From the IMG/VR virus record IMGVR_UViG_3300044631_002201, positions 1-31,277 of that record: a DNA stretch of 31,277 nucleotides. One strand, 5' to 3'. Source of the stretch: a virus. The notes under the pieces are model-generated. The model worked only from the letters and a program-made list of their open reading frames with translations, was not told the origin of the DNA and searched no databases. Position numbers and translations under genes: made by a program. Shown piece after piece: positions 21,934-28,168 of this stretch. How positions within the stretch are numbered: position 1 is the first letter of the stretch; every line of letters starts with the position of its first letter.

Positions 21934-22659
21934 ATGACAACGCATCAATGGATAGCAGATCGCCGGCCAACCGCAAAAGATGCAGACAAAAATGGCGCAG
22001 TAATGATATTGGTGAACGATTCGAGAGGTGATGCCGGTGTGCTAACGGTGCCCTGGCAGCAGGTCAGTCTTGGTACTTTGTGGCAAAATACTATGCACAA
22101 TGGAGGCGACCTACAATTCCCCGCCCACCGCTCGCCGGTTGGTGGGGGTGGGGGCATGACCGACCAGCACCGCGCCACGCCTGAGCAGTGGGCATCGCAA
22201 AAGGCCTGGGCGGTTGACGACGACGACAGCGCCTGCCTGATTGATCTCCACGCCCGCGTCGAGGCGCTAGAGGCCGATCAACTGGAACAGGCCGAGAGTC
22301 AGCGATTCTGCGTTGATGCGATCGTGCGCCGCATCGAGGCGCTGGAGGCCGCGCCACAAGACAAGCTCGACCGGCTGATTGCGTTGGACGCCGCCGATCC
22401 GACTCCCGATCCCGCCATGCCCGAACTCCGCGCCGCCAGCGCTGAGGCGAGGCCTGCCAGCTCGCTAGATCAGATGATCATCGATGCCATGCTGGCGGCC
22501 CACGTAAAGGGCGGCGGCACTAGTTTTCCTGTCCCGCACCCCGACGAAATCAAGGCCGCAATCCGTGAGGTGGCCACTTGGCTCGACCGGTTCGCCCTCC
22601 ACGGCTCCGGCGAGTATGCGCAGGCGGCCAGGGTGCTGCGGCAAGAGGTGGGGCAATGA
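21934..22659 (+). CDS. Two-part hypothetical protein, 241 residues
   Basis: ATG 21934 has a good AGGGAG Shine-Dalgarno sequence. Residues 1-70 (WIADRRPTAKDADKNGAVMI) resemble a small stand-alone domain of cyanobacterial phages, and the DNA here is visibly richer in A/T than the rest of the window. Residues 75 onward (MTDQHRATPEQWASQKAWAV) match the start of another small protein common in Synechococcus, followed by coiled-coil helices (ARVEALEADQLEQAESQ). Met75 at 22156 could be a second start. The gene thus looks like a fusion of two normally separate reading frames, with a glycine-rich joint (SPVGGGGGM). Confidence 0.58.
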   Translation: MTTHQWIADRRPTAKDADKNGAVMILVNDSRGDAGVLTVPWQQVSLGTLWQNTMHNGGDLQFPAHRSPVGGGGGMTDQHRATPEQWASQKAWAVDDDDSACLIDLHARVEALEADQLEQAESQRFCVDAIVRRIEALEAAPQDKLDRLIALDAADPTPDPAMPELRAASAEARPASSLDQMIIDAMLAAHVKGGGTSFPVPHPDEIKAAIREVATWLDRFALHGSGEYAQAARVLRQEVGQ

Positions 22660-22802
22660 CACCAAGGCTCTACCACGTAAGCACCACTCACGGCCCTATC
22701 GAGCTCTACGCCGTCACCCAGGCCCAGGCCATCGCATCTGCCCTAGAGCTGGCTGGTCCTGGTGCCAGGGTGCTCAGGGTGTGGCGGGAGGGGGAGTCGT
22801 GA
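22656..22802 (+). CDS. Small conserved-looking protein, 48 residues
   Basis: ATG 22656 overlaps the preceding stop (ATGA). The product (MTPRLYHVSTTHGPIELYAV, then AQAIASALELAGPGARVLRVWREGES) is a strand-helix-strand unit reminiscent of small cyanobacterial phage proteins of unknown role. It is the last gene of this plus-strand run and meets the minus-strand microprotein convergently with only 3 bp between stops. It falls below a 60-residue cutoff. Confidence 0.55.
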   Translation: MTPRLYHVSTTHGPIELYAVTQAQAIASALELAGPGARVLRVWREGES

Positions 22803-22805
22803 CGT

Positions 22806-22880
22806 TCAGATTTCCCAGTCGCCGCGCTTCTTCTTCCCGCCGCCCTTGCCTGTGTTGTAGGGCTTGCCGCCTTTGGGCAT
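22806..22880 (-). CDS. Basic microprotein, 24 residues
   Basis: The frame encodes a Lys/Gly-rich peptide (MPKGGKPYNT, then GKGGGKKKRGDWEI) with a charged acidic end. AGGA lies at Shine-Dalgarno distance from ATG 22880, 24 bp after the upstream stop, which supports it as real. A purely chance frame of this size is common, so confidence is moderate. The lysine-rich loop suggests nucleic-acid or membrane contact; nothing more can be said. Confidence 0.4.
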   Translation of the reverse strand: MPKGGKPYNTGKGGGKKKRGDWEI

Positions 22881-22904
22881 GATCCTGCTGCTACTGAACC
22901 CAGG

Positions 22905-23114
22905 CTAAAGCCCCGGCTCATCACACTCCGAAGGCCCCCGCCGCGGCTGCTCACTCCCTACTGGGAGCTGCAGTCCGCGGCGTTGGCATTTCCAGCGAAA
23001 CGACCGCAGCGCCGCGTGACGGCTGGCACTGACCGACTCGACTCCCCACCCTTGGATCAGCCAAACGGGGATCCCGTCGCGGATGACCAGTTCGGTGGTG
23101 AAGAGGTGCTCCAT
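22905..23114 (-). CDS. Hypothetical protein, 69 residues
   Basis: The N-terminal part is hydrophobic and beta-rich (EHLFTTELVIRDGIPVWLIQGWGVES), followed by a basic helix (SRHAALRSFRWKCQRRGLQ) and a Pro/Glu-rich tail. No family is recognised. It starts 3 bp after the zinc-ribbon/HTH gene on the minus strand and ends 24 bp before the microprotein, consistent with one operon. Confidence 0.5.
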   Translation of the reverse strand: MEHLFTTELVIRDGIPVWLIQGWGVESVSASRHAALRSFRWKCQRRGLQLPVGSEQPRRGPSECDEPGL

Positions 23115-23117
23115 GGC

Positions 23118-23471
23118 TCAGGCTACGTGCCGCCAGGCCCGCCGCCGCACGATCCGGGTGATGTGGTTGGGCGTTACCCCATACCGCCTAGCCAGCACGG
23201 CCCTGGGCGTCCCTGCCGCGGCCTGCTTCCTGAGCCGGCGAATGTCGGCATCGGTGAGCACCGATCGCCCATTGCTGGCCCCTTGTCGGGCCGGTCGCCG
23301 GCGCTTGACACCAGGAAGCGGCCCCGGAATCCGGCGGCCGCTTTCATAGGTTTCGATTGATCGGGTGAGCTGGCCGCAGTCTTGGCACCGCAGCCAGCGG
23401 CGCTGGCCCTGGGAGATCAACCTAGTGTCCACCACTCGGGTGGTCCCGTTGCACCACTGGCAGGGGAGCAT
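23118..23471 (-). CDS. NrdR-like zinc ribbon joined to a helix-turn-helix, 117 residues
   Basis: Residues 1-45 (CQWCNGTTRVVDTRLISQGQRRWLRCQDCGQLTRSIETYES) match the zinc ribbon of NrdR-type regulators, with Cys4, Cys7, Cys29, Cys32 and the ending 'C-x2-C-x-x-x-x-x-x-TYE'. After a basic linker, residues 73-108 (TDADIRRLRKQAAAGTPRAVLARRYGVTPNHITRIVRR) form a helix-turn-helix like those ending homing-type endonucleases. The ATP-cone of true NrdR is absent, so it should act as a small DNA-binding protein rather than a ribonucleotide reductase repressor. It overlaps the upstream gene by TGATG. Confidence 0.72.
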   Translation of the reverse strand: MLPCQWCNGTTRVVDTRLISQGQRRWLRCQDCGQLTRSIETYESGRRIPGPLPGVKRRRPARQGASNGRSVLTDADIRRLRKQAAAGTPRAVLARRYGVTPNHITRIVRRRAWRHVA

Positions 23472-23701
23472 CAGCCCAAGCAGGCTGAACTCATTTTGTT
23501 CTCCAGCACCTCCATGGTGCGCCCGCTTTCGTCTCGCACAACGTAGGCCGGAGCATTGATGTATCCAGCCGTCCTAGGCGCTTTCACCTGAAAACGCCTT
23601 GGAGCAAATCCAACAACCGTGAATGATTCGCCAGGCAGCCCGGCAATGTAGATCGTCTGCCCCGTTTGATAGCGAGGCGTTGAGCTGTTACGTGGTTTCA
23701 T
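23471..23701 (-). CDS. Hypothetical beta-rich protein, 76 residues
   Basis: After a basic start (KPRNSSTPRYQTGQ) the protein is a compact series of strands (TIYIAGLPGESFTVVGFAPRRFQVKAPR), then INAPAYVVRDESGRTMEVLE, suggestive of an SH3-like or OB-like barrel. No catalytic motif is visible. It overlaps the upstream cysteine gene (ATGA) and the downstream zinc-ribbon gene (TGATG), so these genes form a tightly coupled set. Confidence 0.5.
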   Translation of the reverse strand: MKPRNSSTPRYQTGQTIYIAGLPGESFTVVGFAPRRFQVKAPRTAGYINAPAYVVRDESGRTMEVLENKMSSACLG

Positions 23702-23928
23702 AATGCAGTCTTGCGAGGAAGGATTTCAATCGAGCTGGCATCAGGATGCCGGCGCTCAGCGAACTGGTACGCCTGCCGTTTGCAGGTGGCGCGGATGGTG
23801 CAGCGCATCGGCCGGCAGCCGGGCCAGTGGATCTGCACCGGCCAGAACCTGGCGCCCGGCTCGCTGGTCCGGGTGATGCCCTCGCCGGCGGACTGGCAGG
23901 GGGCGGCGTCGGGGGTGAATCCGCTCAC
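23698..23928 (-). CDS. Cysteine-containing protein, 76 residues
   Basis: It starts at GTG 23928, overlapping the upstream stop (GTGA). Cys11, Cys38, Cys43 and Cys49 (PGCRPMRCTIRATCKRQAY) could bind a metal, and the arrangement with RxxC-basic residues is typical of small zinc proteins. The tail (FAERRHPDASSIEILPRK) is charged. The product family is not recognised. The same four-cysteine style recurs at 17205. Confidence 0.52.
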   Translation of the reverse strand: MSGFTPDAAPCQSAGEGITRTSEPGARFWPVQIHWPGCRPMRCTIRATCKRQAYQFAERRHPDASSIEILPRKTAL

Positions 23929-24224
23929 CGTGACACCTCCTGAGCCTGAATCCCCACCTCCCGAACCAGCACCACGGCGCCAGCCACCATGCCCAGCAGG
24001 GCCAGCGCGGCGGCAATCACGGCTCGGCGACCGGCAGCGGCCTGGGCAGCAGCCTGAGCGCGGCGGGCCTGGTCCTGGCGGAGCTGAGCAGCCAGACGGC
24101 GATCAGATGGAGCAGCATGGCCGTTCGTGGATAGAGATGATTTCAGCGCCCGAGAACCTGCGCTCGAAACATTGCCGAATGGCAGGGATGGTCCAGCCGT
24201 TGCCGGCGATCCATTCGAGATCAT
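23925..24224 (-). CDS. Membrane protein with basic N-terminus, start uncertain
   Basis: The reliable part is the C-terminus: a Gln/Arg/Ala-rich helix (LRQDQARRAQAAAQAAAGRR) followed by a transmembrane segment (AVIAAALALLGMVAGAVVLV) and a short tail ending EVSR. Its stop overlaps the next gene's GTG. The open frame reaches ATG 24224, but that part lies inside the 53-residue gene 24103-24264 in another frame and looks like shadow. The only other in-frame starts are GTG codons near the membrane segment. The true start may be a non-ATG codon near 24100, or the two frames could be joined by frameshifting. Confidence 0.4.
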   Translation of the reverse strand: MISNGSPATAGPSLPFGNVSSAGSRALKSSLSTNGHAAPSDRRLAAQLRQDQARRAQAAAQAAAGRRAVIAAALALLGMVAGAVVLVREVGIQAQEVSR

Positions 24225-24264
24225 GGCGTTCGTTGTCCTTGGTGTAGGTGATGTAGTAGGCCAT
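24103..24264 (-). CDS. Small conserved-looking protein, 53 residues
   Basis: ATG 24264 lies just after the upstream stop. The product MAYYITYTKD, then NERHDLEWIAGNGWTIPAIRQCFERRFSGAEIISIHE, then RPCCSI has a strand-helix-helix outline with the phrase 'RRFSGAEIISI' that I associate with small cyanophage proteins, without a known function. Its end overlaps the membrane-protein frame. It is below a 60-residue cutoff and was found by reading the strand. Confidence 0.6.
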   Translation of the reverse strand: MAYYITYTKDNERHDLEWIAGNGWTIPAIRQCFERRFSGAEIISIHERPCCSI

Positions 24265-24267
24265 TGG

Positions 24268-24564
24268 TTAGAAGGCATTGTTGGCGGCCTGAATCTGTTG
24301 AGAAATGAACCGCAGATCAGCCAGCAGGCTGTCCGTGAGATCCTTGGGCAGCGCCGGGCCAGCGTCCCAGGCGTTGTCCGCCACAGCCGTGGCCGTGACC
24401 TTCACCGCATCGATCAGCCCCACCAGCAGGGGCATGAGGGGGCGGTTGCGCTCGCCGCAGTCGGGGAGGCGGATCAGCTGCTGCGGGTTAGCCGGCAGCG
24501 CCTGGCGGGCGGCCTGAAGGATCAGGTCCGACAGGGCGCCGGGGCATTCAAGAGGGGTGCTCAT
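24268..24564 (-). CDS. Hypothetical helical protein, 98 residues
   Basis: No family is recognised. The product is helical throughout (LSDLILQAARQALPANPQQLIRLPD, then LVGLIDAVKVTATAVADNAWD, then LTDSLLADLRFISQQIQAANNAF), without cysteines beyond two and without a membrane segment. ATG overlaps the Gp157-like stop (ATGA). The tight coupling to Gp157 makes a shared role in DNA recombination conceivable. Confidence 0.5.
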   Translation of the reverse strand: MSTPLECPGALSDLILQAARQALPANPQQLIRLPDCGERNRPLMPLLVGLIDAVKVTATAVADNAWDAGPALPKDLTDSLLADLRFISQQIQAANNAF

Positions 24565-25106
24565 TTGATACTCCAGCTCCGCCGCTCCACCAGGGAGCAG
24601 CCGCCGATGAAATGGCCATTCTTGAGATCAGTCTTGATTGCCGGCTTGTCGAACTCCACCTTGGTTCGCTGGTATCGGTCCCAAAGATCTAAAGGCTCTA
24701 ATTCAGGATCCAATTCAAGGACCGTGGTTTTCCTGCTGGTGATCTTGTGCTCGGGCAACTGATAGGAGGTCTCATCAGGGATGGCCTTCTGCAGCGCCTG
24801 AATCAGCCGATCCTGCAGCGCATCGGCCTGCTGCTCATCGGCAGCGGCCAGCTCGCGCAGGGCATCGGCCCGGGCCTTGCGGGCAGCGTGCCGGGCCCGG
24901 AGCGAGTCGATCACCCAGCACCAGGCGTCGGCCTTGGAGAGGATGGCCTGCTTGTTGTCGGCCTCGGCCGAGATCAGGCCCTCCAGCGTGGCAGTGGCCG
25001 CGGCCACCACTGCGGGGTCATCAGAGAACAGATCGGCGGCGGCCTCGTCGATCTGCTGCTGCAGGCGGAGGGCGTCGCCGGTTAGGTCGTAGAGGGTGGC
25101 GGTCAT
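24561..25106 (-). CDS. Siphovirus Gp157-family protein, 181 residues
   Basis: The layout is that of the Gp157 family: TLYDLTGDALRLQQQIDEAAADL at the start, a long coiled coil with KADAWCWVIDSLRARHAARKARADALRELAAADEQQADALQDRL (about 60-105), then a C-terminal beta region (TTVLELDPELEPLDLWDRYQRTKV). In streptococcal phages the family is linked to phage resistance and lies by SSB and annealing genes. Here it would support replication or recombination with ERF elsewhere in the genome. The family is assigned by pattern, not by search. Confidence 0.75.
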   Translation of the reverse strand: MTATLYDLTGDALRLQQQIDEAAADLFSDDPAVVAAATATLEGLISAEADNKQAILSKADAWCWVIDSLRARHAARKARADALRELAAADEQQADALQDRLIQALQKAIPDETSYQLPEHKITSRKTTVLELDPELEPLDLWDRYQRTKVEFDKPAIKTDLKNGHFIGGCSLVERRSWSIK

Positions 25107-25312
25107 CGGTCAGCCTCCACGCGCAGCTCGACCCAGAGGGCGTCCCAGGTGGTGGCCCTGGGGCCGGTGGTGAAGTGGTTGAAGGCGGCGGCCTCTTGGC
25201 TGGCTCGAAGGAAGGCAAAGGGAGCCGCGATGATCGTCCCCAGTACGACCAATGCAAAGCAGATTTGGACTGTGGCGGCCAGCATTGCGAGTGGAGTTTT
25301 GAAATCGTCCAT
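25103..25312 (-). CDS. Small membrane protein, 69 residues
   Basis: I take ATG 25312 (MDDFKTPL), because 25339 lies between the -10 box and the CCACTCGC element of its leader. The transmembrane helix is LAMLAATVQICFALVVLGTIIAAPFAFL (about 8-35), followed by a soluble tail (RASQEAAAFNHFTTGPRATTWDALWVELRVEADR). It is the first gene of the Gp157 operon and overlaps that gene by ATGA. The leader cassette D directs it, divergent from the sigma factor. Confidence 0.58.
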   Translation of the reverse strand: MDDFKTPLAMLAATVQICFALVVLGTIIAAPFAFLRASQEAAAFNHFTTGPRATTWDALWVELRVEADR

Positions 25313-25402
25313 GGCGTAGCGAGTGGTGAACGCCTCCACACCATACCGGATCGGAACCCCTTTTGCACCCTATGATGGGGGCAAATCGTCACACTCGACC
25401 CG
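25313..25402. promoter_or_regulatory. Divergent promoter region between sigma gene and 25312 gene (leader cassette D)
   Basis: On minus, going to the 25312 gene: TGACGAT (25385-25391), GGGTGCA (25364-25370), GGTTCCG, the -10 box TATGGT (25340-25345), a TGGTG/CACCA stem and CCACTCGC (25318-25325). On plus, for the sigma gene: the -10 box TATGAT (25371-25376), directly abutting the GGGTGCA box, and CACTCGAC before the GTG start. The two transcription starts would share the same 40 bp, so one regulator could control both. Confidence 0.5.
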
Positions 25403-26461
25403 GTGCCAGCCAGCTCCAACCAGTCCTGGTGGCTTGACAGCATCGGGCGCATACCTTTGCTCACACCAGCCGAAGAGATCGAACTCGGCACGGCCATCCA
25501 GCGGTGGCAGTCCCATCCCGACCCATGCCCGCCAGGCATTAGGCGCCGGGGCATGCGGGCCCGCGATCGGTTCGTCTCAGCGAATCTGCGGCTGGTGGTG
25601 GCGTACATCTCCCGCCGCAGCCGCCTGTTCGCCGGGCAGGATCGCGAGGATCTGATTCAAGCCGGGAACATGGCCCTGCTGACGGCAGCGGAGCGGTTTG
25701 ATCCGGCCAAGGGCTATCGGTTCTCCACATACGCCTGGTGGTGGATCCGGCAGGGGGTGAACCGTCATATTGACCAGTACAGCAGGGCGATCGCCATCCC
25801 CGGCAGCCACTGCCAGCATCTAGCGAAGCTGGAGGCGATCACCCGGCGGATAGAGCTTGAGCTGAACCGCACGCCAACGCAGGCGGAGATCGCCGCAGAG
25901 ATGGGCGTCAGCGTGAAGGTGCTGGAGCAGGTGGTTGAGAACGGCCGATCGGTCGCCAGCCTTGACCAGGTGGTGACGGATGACGGGCTGGAGCTGGGCA
26001 GCCTGTGCGCCACCTACGACCGCACGCCAGAGGACGAGGAAGAGCAGCGCGAACGGTGGCGGCAGGCGGAGCAGCTGCGGGGGCTGATCGCCAGGTTGGC
26101 GCCGCAGGATCAGCGGCTGCTGTCCCTGGCCTGGGGCCTCGACGGGGTGGAGGTGCCGCGGCCTGAGCTGGCCCAGCAGGAGGGCCTGAGCACACGGGCC
26201 TTGGAGGTGCGGCTGGAGCGGCTGCAGGCGGCGCTGGCGTCGCAGTCGGTGCAGTTGGTGCTGGTGGCGGTGGAACGGGGGACGGTGGAGCCGAGGGATC
26301 GGAGCAGGCGGCGCCGCGAGCGGCCTGATCAGCTGGTGCTGGTGCCGGTCGAAAGGGTGAAGCCCGCGTCACCGGCGCTGCGCAGGGTTGGGGGATTCCC
26401 TCGGAACTGGGTCTGTCTCGGCGATCGGCTGCGGCTGGCGGTCAGTGGTGGGAGTTGGTGA
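25403..26461 (+). CDS. Sigma-70 family RNA polymerase sigma factor
   Basis: Residues 11-35 (LDSIGRIPLLTPAEEIELGTAIQRW) are region 1.2 as in cyanobacterial group 1/2 sigma factors. Region 2 follows, with RDRFVSANLRLVVAYI (about 55-70), DREDLIQAGNMALLTAAERFDPAKGYRFSTYAWWWIRQGVNRHI (about 80-123), close to the housekeeping consensus. Region 3 (LNRTPTQAEIAAEMGV) is also clear. Region 4 (LIARLAPQDQRLLSLAWGL, then PELAQQEGLSTRALEVRLERLQAAL) is divergent in the -35-reading helix, and an 80-residue basic C-terminal extension follows. The start is probably GTG 25403. It would redirect host polymerase to phage promoters. Confidence 0.9.
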   Translation: MPASSNQSWWLDSIGRIPLLTPAEEIELGTAIQRWQSHPDPCPPGIRRRGMRARDRFVSANLRLVVAYISRRSRLFAGQDREDLIQAGNMALLTAAERFDPAKGYRFSTYAWWWIRQGVNRHIDQYSRAIAIPGSHCQHLAKLEAITRRIELELNRTPTQAEIAAEMGVSVKVLEQVVENGRSVASLDQVVTDDGLELGSLCATYDRTPEDEEEQRERWRQAEQLRGLIARLAPQDQRLLSLAWGLDGVEVPRPELAQQEGLSTRALEVRLERLQAALASQSVQLVLVAVERGTVEPRDRSRRRRERPDQLVLVPVERVKPASPALRRVGGFPRNWVCLGDRLRLAVSGGSW

Positions 26462-26474
26462 TAGAACTGGCCGC

Positions 26475-26678
26475 ATGAAAGCATCAGAACTGCGAAAGCT
26501 AAAGGGCAGGCAAGTTCAGGCTCGCAGGCTGAGCAGGGATTACATCTATGAACCGCGCACGGTCACAGTGCTGGATGTCCAAGGCAGGAACGTCTTGATC
26601 GACGACGGCGGTATGACTGACTGGCTTTGGATCCCTGATTACAGGTTCACGCCACCGCCGTCGCCTGAGAAAGAGTGA
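26475..26678 (+). CDS. Hypothetical protein, 67 residues
   Basis: ATG 26475 is 14 bp after the sigma stop, and an earlier in-frame start only shadows the sigma gene. The product (MKASELRKLKGRQVQARRLS, then EPRTVTVLDVQGRNVLIDDGGMTDWLWIPDYRFTPPPSPEKE) starts with a basic helix and continues with beta strands typical of a small barrel ending WLWIPDYRF. No motif is recognised. It is probably co-transcribed with the sigma factor, since the hairpin terminator lies after it. Confidence 0.5.
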   Translation: MKASELRKLKGRQVQARRLSRDYIYEPRTVTVLDVQGRNVLIDDGGMTDWLWIPDYRFTPPPSPEKE

Positions 26679-26713
26679 CCCCCGCTCTGGGTCGGCCCGG
26701 CGGGCGCGGGGGT
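26678..26713 (+). terminator. Hairpin after the sigma-operon gene
   Basis: ACCCCCGC (26678-26685) pairs with GCGGGGGT (26706-26713), starting on the last base of the stop codon of the 26475 gene. No clear U-tract follows (TGTTGCT), so it is a stable hairpin of probable rather than certain terminator function. It separates the plus operon from the convergent minus operon. Confidence 0.45.
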
Positions 26714-26730
26714 GTTGCTGAGTCAGGCTA

Positions 26731-26757
26731 CAGAAAAGCCCGGCGCTGGGGCCGGGC
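26731..26757 (-). terminator. Intrinsic terminator for the minus-strand gene 26779-27036
   Basis: On the minus strand, GCCCGG (26752-26757) and CCGGGC (26738-26743) form a 6-bp stem with an 8-base loop, followed by TTTTCTGT. It lies about 22 bp after the stop codon of the 26779 gene and fits a rho-independent terminator well. Confidence 0.65.
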
Positions 26758-26778
26758 GGGGTGGGTGGTGGGGTGGGA

Positions 26779-27036
26779 TCAGGCCACGGTTTGATATCCG
26801 GGGCTAAAGATGAGGCCATCACGTGCGGCCAGCTGAGCCACTTTGCGAGTCTTGAAAGCCCAAGGCGCCAGCACCGTCACGCCCTCAGCATCGCGTGGGC
26901 CGGCGACCCATGCGCCTGCGGCGGCGTCCCAGATACCCCAGCCATTGCAGAGCATGTACTGGCCCGGCTGAACATCAACGCGGAAATCAGCCAGCTTGCG
27001 GGCGGTGAAGTTGGCGGCGGGGATCAGAGTGGTCAT
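26779..27036 (-). CDS. Hypothetical protein, 85 residues
   Basis: I choose ATG 27036 (MTTLIPAANFTARKLADF), because the earlier in-frame codon at 27138 lies before the promoter of cassette B. The protein is beta-rich (FRVDVQPGQYMLCNGWGIWDAAAGAWVAGPRDAEGVTVLAPWAF), with a short basic helix (KTRKVAQLAARDG) and FSPGYQTVA at the end. No motif is recognised. It is expressed from its own promoter and ends before a good terminator, so it is a one-gene unit. The 28168 gene has the same promoter but an unrelated product. Confidence 0.55.
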   Translation of the reverse strand: MTTLIPAANFTARKLADFRVDVQPGQYMLCNGWGIWDAAAGAWVAGPRDAEGVTVLAPWAFKTRKVAQLAARDGLIFSPGYQTVA

Positions 27037-27137
27037 GGCTGGCGAGTGGCGGTGGAGGCGTTTCCCTCCGATGCCCATACTGTAACCCGTGGGGCACACC
27101 CTGGCAACCACCAGGGCGGATGGTTTACAGATCGTCA
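27037..27137 (-). promoter_or_regulatory. Leader cassette B
   Basis: On minus: TGACGAT (27131-27137, at the stop of the upstream gene), -35 TTGCCA (27102-27107), 17-bp spacer, -10 TACAGT (27079-27084), a hairpin GGAGG/CCTCC (27054-27058 with 27065-27069), CCACTCGCCA (27041-27050), GCC, then ATG. The stretch from TTGCCA through TACAGT is the same in cassette C. This is the cleanest promoter of the set. Confidence 0.6.
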
Positions 27138-27476
27138 CAGCGACCGCTCGATGCGCTGCAGCTCGTCGCGGGCATCCTCCTGGCTCAGGCCGCAGTCGAA
27201 GCAGTCGACCTCGTCAATGGGCGCCGCTGGATGGTCGCCCTTCCTCGCCTGGTGTCGCTTTAACTCCGCCTCGCTGATGACCACTGGCGGCGGGCTGGTG
27301 AAAAGCGCCTCCGTTAGCCGCGCCTTTAGCCGCTGGCGATCCTCCAGCAGTGCGTGGATCAGCTCGGCTTCCGTCATGCCGGTATACAGAGCGTGACGGG
27401 CGAGCACGTCTCTGTGCGCCCAGTCGCCCAGCGATTCGCGGCTGACTCCGCGTGATGTTGGCTTGTAGCTGCTCAT
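27135..27476 (-). CDS. Hypothetical protein, 113 residues
   Basis: ATG 27476 overlaps the zinc-ribbon stop (ATGA); a longer frame upstream shadows that gene. The N-terminal half (YKPTSRGVSRESLGDWAHRDVLARHALYTGMTEAELIHALLEDRQRLKARLTEALF) is helical. The second half has an acidic segment with two cysteines (PIDEVDCFDCGLSQEDARDELQRIERSL). No family is recognised. It is the last gene of a three-gene unit on the minus strand. Confidence 0.55.
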   Translation of the reverse strand: MSSYKPTSRGVSRESLGDWAHRDVLARHALYTGMTEAELIHALLEDRQRLKARLTEALFTSPPPVVISEAELKRHQARKGDHPAAPIDEVDCFDCGLSQEDARDELQRIERSL

Positions 27477-27703
27477 GCCTGAACTCCTGACGATGGTGTG
27501 CGTGATTTCCGCTGCCTCGCCACCCTCTCCCGGTTCCACTCCCGACCGGCTGGCGATTGCTTCCAGCACCGGGAGCACAGGGGCGCGGTGCGGTCGCTGA
27601 TCACGGTGCGGCCGCACTGGGGGCAGGTGGGGAGAGCGGGGAGGTCGCCCGCCAGGCGGAGGCGATGGCGGGCGGTTTTGTCGCGGCTGGGTTGGCGGGG
27701 CAT
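27473..27703 (-). CDS. Zinc-ribbon protein, 76 residues
   Basis: The central part is a clear CxxC...CxxC zinc ribbon: TCPQCGR (Cys27, Cys30) and PLCSRCWK (Cys43, Cys46), with basic flanks (MPRQPSRDKTARHRLRL before, GREWNRERVARQRKSR after). This arrangement suggests a nucleic-acid-binding protein. The start ATG 27703 overlaps the stop of the 59-residue gene as TAATG, and its own stop overlaps the 113-residue gene. Confidence 0.68.
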   Translation of the reverse strand: MPRQPSRDKTARHRLRLAGDLPALPTCPQCGRTVISDRTAPLCSRCWKQSPAGREWNRERVARQRKSRTPSSGVQA

Positions 27704-27882
27704 TAGTCGCCGCCAACAGTTACGAACTTGTAATCGACCGAGAAGACTCGACCATTGATGTTGACCTTGTAGATACCGAAACGCTGTGAGATGATTTCAG
27801 CACGGGTTTCTTTTTTGATTCGAGCCCATGCGCCAGTTGAAAACTGGATGGGAGCGTTGGCGGCCAGAATGGCGGTGGTCAT
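27703..27882 (-). CDS. Hypothetical protein, 59 residues
   Basis: ATG 27882 gives MTTAILAANAPIQFSTGAWA, then RIKKETRAEIISQRFGIYKVN, then INGRVFSVDYKFVTVGGD. It is beta-rich with a basic centre, and A/T-richer in codon use than its neighbours. A GCCGG/CCGGC hairpin lies about 25-40 bp upstream, followed by CCACTGCA, a loose match to the leader family. It is just under a 60-residue cutoff. Overlap by TAATG with the zinc-ribbon gene supports it as real. No family is recognised. Confidence 0.6.
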   Translation of the reverse strand: MTTAILAANAPIQFSTGAWARIKKETRAEIISQRFGIYKVNINGRVFSVDYKFVTVGGD

Positions 27883-27937
27883 AGTGGTGTGTGCAGTGGA
27901 ATGACTGCCGGATAGGCTCCGGCGGGCCGTGGGGTGG

Positions 27938-28168
27938 TCAGGCGGCGGTAAAACCTCTGCTCATAAGCGAGAAGTAGAACTCTCTGGCCTGCCTGACGTT
28001 GTAGATGCCGTCACCGCGCCCCATGGTGCCGCCCCATCCCATATTGGTCAGGTGAAGCATGGTCACTTCGACCCACTTTTTGCCGGACTCGGAGGTGTAT
28101 GGCCTGAAAGTGCAGCGAGCGGCGGGCAGCTGCTGAGCTTCGGCGCGCTCAAGGGTGAAGGCGGTCAT
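27938..28168 (-). CDS. Hypothetical protein, 76 residues
   Basis: ATG 28168 (MTAFTLERAEAQQLPAARCT) follows cassette C; the earlier frame start lies before the promoter's hairpin. The sequence FRPYTSESGKKWVEVTMLHLTNMGWGGTMGRGDGIYNVRQAREFYFSLMSRGF is beta then helix, ending in an aromatic helix. The Gly-rich MGWGGTMGRGDG loop is distinctive. No family is recognised. Confidence 0.55.
   Translation of the reverse strand: MTAFTLERAEAQQLPAARCTFRPYTSESGKKWVEVTMLHLTNMGWGGTMGRGDGIYNVRQAREFYFSLMSRGFTAA

Noticed and set aside
1689-26730. Six minus-strand copies of TAGCCTG (1689, 3352, 7095, 22901, 23119, 26724), five within about 30 bp upstream of start codons
   Set aside because: It could be a -10 box, but two or three copies are expected by chance, some contain a stop codon of the preceding gene, and no -35 is shared; not strong enough to call.
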